Source of the DNA: Tridacna crocea
Taxonomy: Eukaryota; Mollusca; Bivalvia; Cardiida; Cardiidae
DNA: 64,000 nt
Assembly (NCBI GenBank): GCA_943736015.1
Contig: OX031060.1
Location: forward strand, 3,244,001 to 3,308,000
Reading direction: 5' to 3'
Shown here: piece by piece, positions 44,208 to 56,200 of the stretch
How positions within the stretch are numbered: position 1 is the first letter of the stretch
Layout of the letters: each line of letters begins with the position of its first letter
The notes under the pieces: model-generated
Databases searched by the model: none
What the model was told of the DNA's origin: nothing
The model's input: the letters and a program-made list of their open reading frames with translations, nothing else
Position numbers and translations under genes: made by a program

Positions 44208-47200
44208 ATGGATAAAGTACATGTCGTGGCAAGATATGGGTTTAAAGAGGTATGATATTTGAATGTCATAAGAGCTCCACACAGGGAGTGATTTTTTTTT
44301 TATCTCAAAATTGTATTAATTATTCTCCACTAAACCCTCATGAGTCTTGGGTATACGTATATTCATTACAATGGTCTCATGGAAACGATTCTAATGAGTA
44401 CCCAAATTGTAGAGTTTGGAAGAGAAATTTGGATTTTGAATACCTTCACTTCCTCTTATCTGGAGTACTTTGTCATCTTTTTCTGTTTACTTTTAAAGTC
44501 AAAATACAGACGGCACAGATTATTTCTCGTCAGATTGAGGGACTTCTATTTTGAAAATGTTTTGAAACAAATTAATAAATGAGACACATGTCTTGGATTT
44601 GTCAGTGAAAGAGAAGATTTGGCTAGCACTGTAGGAAAAGGAGAAAAAAGTGTGACACCTTTTGAAAATCTAATGGAAAAAAGGAGAAAATGTTGGTAAC
44701 TACTATTTTCTCCTTCTTCCACGGTGTTTTCTAGCTGTTCTAAACACAGCCACATGTATTCAGGTGTTTGCAGAGGTTGTAGGATTGATAACCAAAGTCT
44801 ACAATCTTGTAAGATAGAGGGATACAACCACTGGCAATATATTGGTGGATTTTTTTTAAGCAAAATTTCCGCGAACTCGGTCAAAATCATATTTCTTAGT
44901 TTCACGAATTAATTTGCATGTTTCTGTTTTTCATGAAATAGTTAATATAGCATCAATTTCAAATCAACCAAAAATGTCTATCTGTATGTCTGGTAAACCC
45001 ACTAGGAAATGCCAGTAGTCTAAATCTACTGGTATTTCCTAGTCTGTTTATTTATTCACAGTTCATGGTATTATTTGACTACAAATGGACACTGGGAAAC
45101 TAAGGAAAACACTTTTCGGAAGACTTTAGTACAATTATTACTTGTATCGAAATAAAACTCTCCCTGTACATGTATAGATCATTGTGTTAAGTCTTGCTAC
45201 TGGTATTTTTTCTTTTCTTTGATTTTCAAGGTAGATCTACCAGCATTTTCAAAGCTATTTCTGACAATGGCGGTCTTCTTTAAAGGAGTTTAAAGATCTG
45301 TTAGCCAGTTTGCAACGAACGGTTTAAGTCTGTCAGGAGTAAGATGTACTATAATGGACTCTGTTTAATATCAAACAAAGAATATACAGATGGTGTGGAA
45401 TATTTAGCAAATAAAATTTTCACAAGAATGACCCACTTGCGAAAAAATTGAAAACGTCCTTCCCGTGAAAAAAAAAAACCATATGTGGTAATCTGAGCTG
45501 TATGAAGATTGGAAATTTCCATTCTTTAGCATGTTAAAAGCCGGAAAACCAAGATCAATATGTCACATTTTAGTAGGGATCTTAAATTACAATCCTTCAA
45601 TCTTGTCTGTCAGGAGCAGTGGATCAGAGTCATTCCATACAAAATGTCTATTATTATTTTAGGTCTATGTTACTTATGATTTATATTAAATTAAAAACAA
45701 AAAAGGAAACTTCCAAATGAATTCAAATCTAAATACATAGATCAGCCTATTACGCTACAGGAAGTAGAATACGCGATACATAAACTTTGTAAAAACAAAG
45801 CCATGGGAAGCGATTGTCTCATGAATGAAATATCTATTGAAAGTTCGGACATCCTTTTTCTCCACATGACTGACATATCTAATGCTATTTTTAGTTCCGT
45901 TTTTTTTCCAAGATCAGTGAACTGAAGGTATTGTTATACCGTTACATAAAAGAATGACCCGTGCAACGTGAATAACTATAGAGGCATTACCCTAAGTTGT
46001 TTCTCTAAAATTTTTACTAGTATCCTCAATAGAAAGTTCAGTCCTTTTGCCGAAAGTAATAACATGTTATCTGATGCTCAATTTGGGTTTCTGCCAGGGC
46101 GGTTCATTGTAGACGCAAGTTTTATCTTGCATTCTATTGCACAGAAATAACATTTTGAAAACAAACGTTTGTATGCTGCTTTCATAGATTTAAAGAAAGC
46201 GTTTGATAGTGTTTATTGAAACGGACTTTGGTATAAACCTTTCATTGGGTGAATGATAAGGGTTATTCACGATATGTATTCAAACGTACATTCGTTTATA
46301 AGAGTTATTACATACCGGCTTTTTGTTCTTATACGGAAAGACCTCGTACTTGGTCGATATCCTATACATAATTTACTGTCTGGGTGTTTTGAACGTAAGG
46401 TTGGTCTCAAACAAGGGGAGGTTATTTCACTGTTACTTTCCGCCCTTTTAGTTGATGACCTATGGTCCTGTGTGGCTCAGTGGTAAAGTGCAGGACTCGT
46501 GATCTGGAGGTCTTGGGTTCGAGCCTCACTAGGTCTACTAGGTTTTTTCACAGGAGTGTCCTTGGGCAAGACACTTCAGAGCCTAGCCTAGTACTGGTGA
46601 AATCCAGGAAACATGAATATATGATCTGTCGCCGTGATATGACTGAAATAACGTTAAAAGCGGCGTAAAACACCATTCAAACAAAAGTTGATGACCTGAG
46701 CTTTATTTACAAGGAGGATCCTGTGTGGCTCAATGGTAAAGTGTAGGACTCGTGACCTTTTTTTTCACAGGAGTGTCCTTGGGCAAGACACTTCAGAACC
46801 TAGCCTAGTACTGGTGAAACCCAGGAAACATGAATATGTGAACTGTCGCCGTGATATGACTGAAATACTGTTGAAAGCGGCGTAAAACACCATTCAAACA
46901 AATTATTTACTAGGAAAATCATGCAGATTGACCTTTCAAGATATTCAGATTTTATTATTATTGTTTGCAGACGATATGGTTTTATGGAGTGACGATCCTT
47001 TTGATTTACAAAATAGTTTAAACGCCCTTTGTAATTACTGTAATAAATGGGGCTTAGAAATTAACGCAGAAAAGTTTAAAATTAGTGTTTTTAGAAAAAA
47101 GAGGACCTTTACGCAGGAATGATAGTTGGACCTATGACGTTAACATACATAGAGGATGTTCATGACTAACTACTTGGGAACTGTTTTAAACTACACTGGG

Positions 47201-50200
47201 CCGTTCCTATTGAAGCAAAAAATGTTGGCCGATAAAGCATTAAAAGCAATGAATGTTTTATGTAACAAAACCCGCTTATTCGACTGACATTTCTGCTCTT
47301 TTTTCAGTTATTTGACGCATTTGTAGGCTTAATATTAAATTTTTCTAGCGAGATAGGGGGCATGTCTAAATCAAAAGAAATAGAGCGTTTGCATCTAAAA
47401 TTCTGTAAGAAGATCTTGTTTGTGAAAAGTTCCACATGTACTTCTATCCTATATAGTGAATGAAATAGTTACCCATTATATATTAATAGGTATTCAAGTG
47501 TAATTGAATATTGGGGCAAGGTTTTATCGTCCAATAATACAATAATTAGTACAACGTATGACGCTTTGTTAAAATATTAGCACAATGGTGCTTCAAATTG
47601 GTGCAGTAATGTCAAAAGCCTTTAATTTCAGTATGGTTTTGCATACGTATTGATTAATCCACATAGTGTAAGTCTGAAAATGCGGGGACATTGACGAATT
47701 TACTAAAAATTTAGATAGTTCTATAGATAATGGATCGTTTACAATCTACAAATTTATTCGTACACCAACAGACATTGAACATTATTTGAAAGTATTAAAA
47801 GTATTGCCCGGGAAATGGAGAACACATTTAGCAAAGTTTAGACTTTCATCACACCAATTAAGAATTGAGACAGGAAGATATGGTAACAACAGAGTGGAAA
47901 GAAGTTTACGAATCTGCACTTGTTTTGACAAAAATGAAATTGAAGATGAATATTATTTCTTATTAGTCTGTCCAGCCTACGTAGATTTAAGAACGGTTCA
48001 TATCAAAAGGTATTTTTATAAATGCCCAAATATGTTTAAGTTTGTGAAATTATTAAACTCAAAAAACAAAAATAGTATTCTAATTTAGCCAAGTTTATTG
48101 AGCAAAGCTTTTCTCGAAGATCGGAAATTATTAACAATAACATAGAATAATGTTTAGCTAGGCTCGTGCCAGTCAACTTTTTCATTGTTCAACTATGTGC
48201 ATCTCTTCCTTTATTGTCATTTATTATTAATATTCCTCCATAAATGAAGATATTTTTGCTTTCATTGTCAAAGTTGTCAATATGATCTGTCTTTCTACTA
48301 TTATCATTGTCATTGCATTATCTGAAACATTGATTGATTTTTGTTTTTACTATTCTATTGCTAGTCACTGTCTTATCTTTTTTATTAATGTTTGACGAGA
48401 GACTGTAGAGTCTAAGTCAATAAAGTATTGTCTATTGACTACATAATGTAGAATTATACAAGAGTTGGCATTATGAAATTTTATTAGATCTAACCCTTTA
48501 TCAAATCAGGAAATTTCAGACAAATCCAAATTGAAAACAGTTGCAGACAAAAAAAAATATGACTCATAAACTGCAAGTTGTATTTAAAAGGATAGAAAAC
48601 ATGTGGGAAAAGGAGAAAATGCTGATTACCAGAGGATTCTTTGTAAGGGTTGTTAAAATTCGTAATTGTGTGGCAGACGGTTAATCAAGTCTAAAATAAA
48701 CGTTATTGGGCGAGTCTTTGGCAAGAGTCTCTATCAATCTCAGTAACATTTTTGTGGACAAACTAGAATATGCAGAATATGTGCACCTGGTAATTCCTAT
48801 GATTTTGAAATAGAAAATATTTGCAATAGAAAAAAGAAAATGCTGATTACCAGCATACATGTACATTCCTTTCCCAAACTGTTTGAAACCATCTTCCTCA
48901 GAATTATTGATACGTGCGATTTAATTGGTTTGGCATTGTCTCCTTACCAACATTGTTTAGCATTGTCTCCTTACAATGTTTAGAGTTGTTGTAATTGAAA
49001 GCATTATTTTGCAGACAATCTGAATGAGGCTTGAATCATTAGATCCGGCTGTTAAATAGTAGCAAATATTGTGGAAATTGGAGGAAATGCTTGAAAACCA
49101 GCAACTCCTCTCCTTTTCACACAGTGTTTTCAAATGATTGCTTTGTCAGGTTTTTTTAGAATTCAGGATTGTTTAGAAAAGGATTGAAGTACTTTGTAAT
49201 GTATTGTCTGTGAACTGTCTGGGACTGTACCAAATTCAACGCATCTGCAAACAAAAAAAATCTTGTTAGTATGTTCATTTCTGACTTTGATAGGGTAGAA
49301 AATATTGTGGGAAAGGAGAAAATGCTGGGTACATTTTGTTTTTTCCCACAAAGTTTTCTATAGGCTTCTTTCCCAGGATCGTCAAAAGTCGGGATTGTGC
49401 GGTAAAAGTTAAGTAATAGTTTTGTTATTTTCAGGGAAAACACTATGACCTCAACCAACCTTCATACACAGACGAAATTACTGCACAAGTGGTGAAAAAT
49501 CTATACAGAGGATCAAATGAAGGTATCTTTATCAAACTCTTGTTTTAACTTTCACATCTACAGTTTGTATCTGTGGCCAGTGCAGATCAAGATCAGACTA
49601 CAAAATGTGCACAAATTGTCCAGTCTGATCTTTGATCTACACTGACACTGTCCACTTTGTTCAGACTTTCTGGACAAGAGTAATTTTTAATTTCAGATTG
49701 TTTGGTTTCAGAGCTCTAGACAAGAGTGTGTAATGTTATTCTAAATCCATTATTTGTCGTCCAAACTCTATGTTGTGGATACTCATTAGAATCGTCTGGA
49801 TGGAACGTTTCTAATGAGTTCCCATAACATAGCGTTAAGTGAAAAATAATTTATATTTTCAATTTTGAAATCGAAATCACTCCCACTCACTCTACCAGGA
49901 GTTCTGTGGTTTGTTTGTTTGGTTGGTGTTTGGCACTGTTTTCAAAGTTATTTCAGTTGTATTATTGCGGCCAGTGTACCTATCTATGCTTTCCTGGACT
50001 GTCCCTAACGGCATCTACCAAACGACAAAAATATAGACTTGTCCAAAGTCGAACCGTTTGCTTGCAACAATTGAACTTTGGCTACAATGATGGCATTTTT
50101 TATGGTAGGCTGGAGAGCATTGCCAGAAAAGGATAAAATGCTACCAACATTTTCTTCTTTTCCTACAGTGTTTTCTATGACACCCTATGATTGACAAATT

Positions 50201-53200
50201 TAATAGTTTAAATTGTACTTACATTGTCGTCTGTAAATGCATCAATTTGGAAAAGTGCAAGATTTTGTTGTTCGGGAAAGAGTAATGGGGTCGTCATATT
50301 AGAATTTGTTTCCCATAGACAGTTTCCTCTACTTTCATTATTTTCCTCTAGACTCTGGAAACTATTGTTTACATGTAAATTACTTAAAACTTTACCAAAC
50401 GACAAAATGTTTTGGACATTTCCATATACAAAGCATTTGCAGATGACAAAATAAATGGTACTCGGATTTTGGAACATATCAGTAAATGGGTTGATTTTTT
50501 TTTTCTTTTTTGGAAAAAGGAGAAAATGCCGGAAAGAAGCATTGTTTCCTTTTATTGCAATGTTTTTAAAAGCTTTTCCATCTGACGTTGTTAAATTAAG
50601 CAATTGTTTGGGACAAAGTGAAAGTCTTTACAAAAACCTAATTGCCCCTCCCCCTTTTTTTTAGGTGTCAAGTACAACATCCTTGAGATTGGGGCAGGAA
50701 CAGGGAAATTTACCAGGAAATTACAGCCTCATCTTGGAAAGGTAACTGTTTAACTCTTTACCACACGACAAAATTTTAGAATGGTTCAAATTGAAAGCAT
50801 TTGCAGACGACAAAATAAAGGTGACTGAAAAATTGAAATTTGTTCTGGGATGGGTAGAAAACATTGTGGGAAAAGGAGAAAATGCTGGTTACCAGAATTT
50901 TCTCCTTTTCCTACAGTGTTTTCAAAAGGCTTCTTTCTCAGGGGCGTCAAAAGTAGGGATTGTGTGGTAATGGGTTAACTCATAACAAAACACTCCAGGG
51001 TTTTCACGAATCTGAAAAACATTGGAAAACATTGTAGAAAAAGGAGAAAAAGCAGTATTTTCTCCTTTTCCGACAACGTTTTCTACCCTCTCAGAACAAA
51101 TATATCAATTTTTGAGACCTGTTTATTTTGTTGTCTGCAAAAACTTTCCAATTGGATATCAACATTTGAAACAATTTTTTTCTATCCTCTCGGAACAAAT
51201 TTCAATTTTTGATTCACATCTGCGAATGCTTTCCATTTGGACCAGTCTAAAATTTTGTCATTTGGGAAAAAGTCAATTCTTGAGTCACTCTACTGAGAAA
51301 ATCAATTTATTATATACCTAGCAATGAAATCCTTGAATTTCCCAGTGTAATAAATTTTGATATCATCACTAGTGACGTTATCAACTTTCACTTCCTGACG
51401 TCATTTGGGAACTACCTTTTTTTTCGACTACATTTTTTTCGGCTTTCAAACGCAAAATTACAAATAATGATGTAAATAAGGTATATAATAAATAGAATAA
51501 TCAACTGGTTATTTTTGATATGAAAAATATCTCACTCGGACGCGTCGTAAGGCGTTAAAAAAACTCGTGCTGCGCACTCGTTTTTTCAACGCCTAACAAC
51601 GCATCCTCGTGAGATATTTTTCATATCAAAAACAACCAGTTGATTATTCTCTATGTATTTTTTGGTTGCATACCTGAGGAAAAAGGCTTTTGAGAAAATG
51701 ATTGGCAAAAAGACAAAAAATGTTGGATACTTTTTCCAACTATGTTTTGTACCCTTTAGAAGATAAATCTTCCATATAAATTGTTACCATGTTTTAAGTC
51801 TTTAACAAACTACAAACCTGTCGACTTGTCGAAACTAAAAGCATTTGCAGATGCCAAAATAAACATGACTCAAAAATTAAAACGTGACTTTGGAAGAGTA
51901 GAAAACACTGTTACCAGCATTTCCTCCTTTTTCCCACCATGTTTTCAAAAGTTTTTTTCCCTCAGGGTGGTGAAAACCAAGTATTGCTTGATAATGCTTA
52001 ACAGCCCTAGCAAATGAGGCTATTGAAAACATTGTGACAATGGATGAAAAGACCCATCACCAGCATTTCTTCTTTTTCAACAATGTTTTCTATCCCACAA
52101 TTGTTAAATCACAGTGCTTGAGCCACAGTTTTCTTTAGCGTGATCTGAAGTCTTTTTGTCAGCCTAACTGGACTTGTCTGTAATGAGGTTTTTGATTGGT
52201 AATGCCTTTGAAATGGACAATTCTGAGTGAAAGTTGTCTAAAAATAGAATTTTTTTTTTTTTAAGAAATTTAGGAAAACGGCTATTTCATCATTATAATG
52301 TAGAGTTTTTGGTGTCAGAATGCTTATCTAGATACCCTGTACGCATATAATGGTTATATACATAATTATCCCATTTGAATGCCTTGATGGCTCCTTTTTC
52401 TGAGTTATTCAGCCAGAAACCCATCAGAGCAATTTCTGGCTTTGCTGGTTTTAGGAGATATATCTAGACACTCTCAATATAATGTTTTGCGCTTGGCATG
52501 CCCCTGATGGCCCATTTTCTTTTTCAGTCTTCAGGACCTGAGTTATTTACCCAGTGACCCATCAGAGGAATTTCTAGTTTTGCTGGTTAGGAGAGGCTCC
52601 ATCAATATAATGTTTGATGTTACAGTTTTACCCTTGGCATGCCCCTGATGGCTCCTCTTCTTTTTCATTCTTCAGGACCTGAGTTATTTAGCCAGTGACC
52701 CATCGGAAGAATTTCTAGATTTGCTGGTTAGGAGAGGCTGTATATCTAGGCTCCCCCAATATAATGTTTTATGTCATAGTTTTGCCCTTGGCATGCCCCT
52801 GATGGCCTTTTCTTTTTCAATCTTTAGGACCTGAGTTATTTAGCCAGTGATCCATCAGAGGAATTTCTGGCTGTGCTGAAGGAGCAGTCCCCGGATCTGG
52901 AAACCCAGATTTTCTCAGCCTTCAAAATCCCTCTTCCAGATCAATGTGTTCAGGTAATCTTTACATTGTTAAACAAACCTTGTACCACACGCGAGAAAAG
53001 GCTTTTGAAAACATTGTAGGAAAAGAGCAAAATGCTGGTAATTTCTATCTGTGCTGAAAGAACAGTCCCCAGATCAGGAAACCCAGATTTTCTCTGTCTT
53101 CAAAATCCCTCTTCCAGATCAATGTGTACAGGTAATCTTTATATTGTCAAACAAACCTTGAACCACACAATGCCGAGTTTTAACGGCCCTTTTGAAAACA

Positions 53201-56200
53201 TTGTAGGAAAAGGACAAAATGCTGGTAATGATTAGTTTTGGCAAATATGGAAAATATATACATGTATGTAGAAGTTTTTGATATGGGAAGGAAAAAAATA
53301 TTTTGGGAAAAGTAGAAAATGCGGGTACCAGTATTTTTCCTTAACCAGCAATGTTTCCTTTTCTTTGCAAAACGAATTTGAATTTTTGAGTCAAATTCAT
53401 TCACTTGTCTTCAAATGCTGAATGGAAGCCAGCATTTTTTCATTTTCTCACAATGATTACCATTACTAATCTGGGATTAAGTGGTAAAGAATTAAAGGAT
53501 CATTATTTATTGAATTACTTGTCCTTTTTTTAAATATGGATATTATCTGGGATTCTGGAGTTTGTTATCTGGCCACTGATGTATGTTTTGGAAGTTTTTC
53601 TCTCTTTTGCAATTAATGATTTCACTTTGGACGAATCAAAAGTTTTGTTGTTTAGTAGAGAAATGAAGTGGTTTTGAATATTCCGATTTCTCTTTTCTAA
53701 CAATGATTTTTATGATGTAGAACATAGTTTGTGCTCAGTGTTTCCATTGGTGTGCCAACAAAGAATGTCTGGATGAGATGACTCGAGTTTTGGTGCCTCA
53801 AGGTAGAATATGTAAGTTAACTCTTTACCAAACAAATCCTATGTTTTAACAACCCTGTAAAAGATTATCTTTGTGAACAGTGTGGAAAACCAGCTCGTTT
53901 AAGCCTCTAACAAATGATTCCCTGTTTTACGCTGATAACCAGCTTATCAGTTTTTCCCACAATGTTTTCTAACTTTTCTGATACATGCTCAGTTATTTGA
54001 GCCTTGTTTAGTTTTCCATTTGTAAATCTGTTTAACTGGATAGGTCTAAAATTTTCCTGACTGGCAGTGAATTTATCCATTTCTGTAAGAGTATCTTAAA
54101 TAACCCCTGTAATTGATTCTGTTTGAAAATTAATTTGGGAAAGAGGCTTTTTCATGTTACATTATACTAGGACGAAAAAGAAACGCAGGGAATCATACAC
54201 GATTCTGAACAAGCTTTGAGTCTCCATATGCAGTCAGTCACTACATTTTTTCACCAAGGAGGGGCTACTGTCAATAAGAAGCCATTTTCTCATTTCCTTT
54301 TGACAATGACAATGACAATGACAAATATTTATTTACGTATACAGGCCACCGGCCCAAAAATACATACAACATACAAAATTCCATTATACATTTTGAGAGA
54401 AGTACCTAATCAGATTTAAGGATCATGTGTATGTAAAAGGCTAATTTACCTAATAATTCAAAATTGTCTGTTTGAAATATTTCATAGAAGGAATTTACAT
54501 CAGTACCGCGTTTATACCAGTTGAATAGATAATGCTGTCTTATTACATCATGTTTCGGACAATGAAAAAATACATGAAATTCACATTCTACAACTCTAAT
54601 ATTGAATTTTTCTAAACAATAAATGCATATTCTGTCCTCACGTGGTATATTAGAATGGCGTCCAGTCTCAATTCTAAATTTATGATTAAAACATCTAAAT
54701 CGTGCTAGAGCGATTCTGTTTCTATAAGGTAAATCAACAGTCAAGTATTTTTCAGGGTTTAACAAAGACTTAAAGTGTTTATAGTGAAAGCAACGGCTTG
54801 ATTCATTGATAGCTGTGTGCCAATTTTGCTTAAAACAGTCAATTGTTCGTTGTTTAAAGATTCTTAAAAAATAATTTACATCGCCAAGTTCTTGTGAAAC
54901 CCAAACATGTCCGAATCCGTGCAAAAATAACATATTCTTGATATATGTGACCCAATTTCTTCGCCCAACATCATCTAATGACTTAAGCATTAAATAACAG
55001 TTACGCGGGTATCTACTGTTTGACATTACTAATAGTTTACACCAGTACCTTATGCAATAAAAATGATAATCAATAAATAGGGGGTATCTCCCACACTCAC
55101 CTAACACTACCATATTATTAGTTGTACTATTTACTTTAAGGTATTTTTTACAAAATTCAAACTGCACTGATTCTAAAACATTAGAATAGGTGTGTCCCCA
55201 TATCTGGGCCCCATAACATAAAATCGGTTTTACAATGGAGTCAAATAACTTAAAAAGGTCTTTATGGGCAAAATAACCAAATGATCTTTGAAAATTATAG
55301 ATGGACAGTATGGCCTTCTTACCTTGCGATGCTAATTTTTCTTGTGCGGAGGACCATGACAAAGTGGGTGTGAAATAAAGTCCCATATATTTGTAACAAG
55401 AAGACGTTTTGATCCTTTCCTTTCCGAGGAACCATTTTTCATTTGTTCTTAAAGGACCACCGTTTCTAAAAACTATAACTTCTGTTTTACTTAAATTGAT
55501 CTCCATACCAGTATCAGAACAAAATTGGTTTATAATATTCAATTGATTTTGTAGATTTATGACAGTATCTGAGCAGTTAGCTATGTCGTCTGCAAACATA
55601 AGACAAACAATATCTTGCATATTTTCATTAATAAAAATTCCATTTCTACACCCCTCCCTTAATCTAGAACATAACTGATTGATAAATAGAGAAAATATTG
55701 TTGTACTTGTGCAGTCGCCTTGACGGGTTCCAACATTACACCTAAATAACTCTGTCAAACCTGTATCAGCTTTAACACATGATAGAATGTTAGAGTACAT
55801 GCATATTAAAGTTCTCAAAAAATTTCCATGAATGCCCAAACGTTTTAAACATTCAAACAGACTAGAATGATTTACTTTGTCAAATGCCTTACTAAAGTCT
55901 ACATACAAACAATAAAAACGCCCCCCTTGTTTCGACAAGTATTTTTGTATAATTGCTTGCAATGTGAATAAATTGTCAATAGTGGAATAATTTTGCCTGA
56001 ATCCAGCTTGCGCTTCATCTATCTTGTGTGTAGCTTCCGCCCATTCATAAAGTCGTTTGTTAATGATACATGAAAAAATTTTATACATTGAAGTAGTTAT
56101 AGATATTCCGCGGTAATTGGCTGGGTTCTTTTTACTACCTGACTTAAAAATTGGACATATAACAGATTGCGACCAATTAGAGGGAAAATTTCCCGTGGAA

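Larger units (their letters stand above)
45690..48440 (+). pseudogene. Dead non-LTR retrotransposon (RT and C-terminal zinc segment) with two SINE insertions
   Basis: RT-like pieces in order: KNKAMGSDCLMNE; NNYRGITLSCFSKIF with AQFGFLPGR; FIDLKKAFDSVY; VGLKQGEVIS; LLFADDMVLW (47000 region). The C-terminal HLAKFRL...CTCFDKNEIEDEYYFLLVCP is at 47786-48088. Frames are broken by stops and shifts. SINEs occupy 46462-46685 and 46716-46902. The 3' end lies near TCAATAAAGTATTGTC (48418-48435). It sits in gene B intron 1. Confidence 0.8.
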
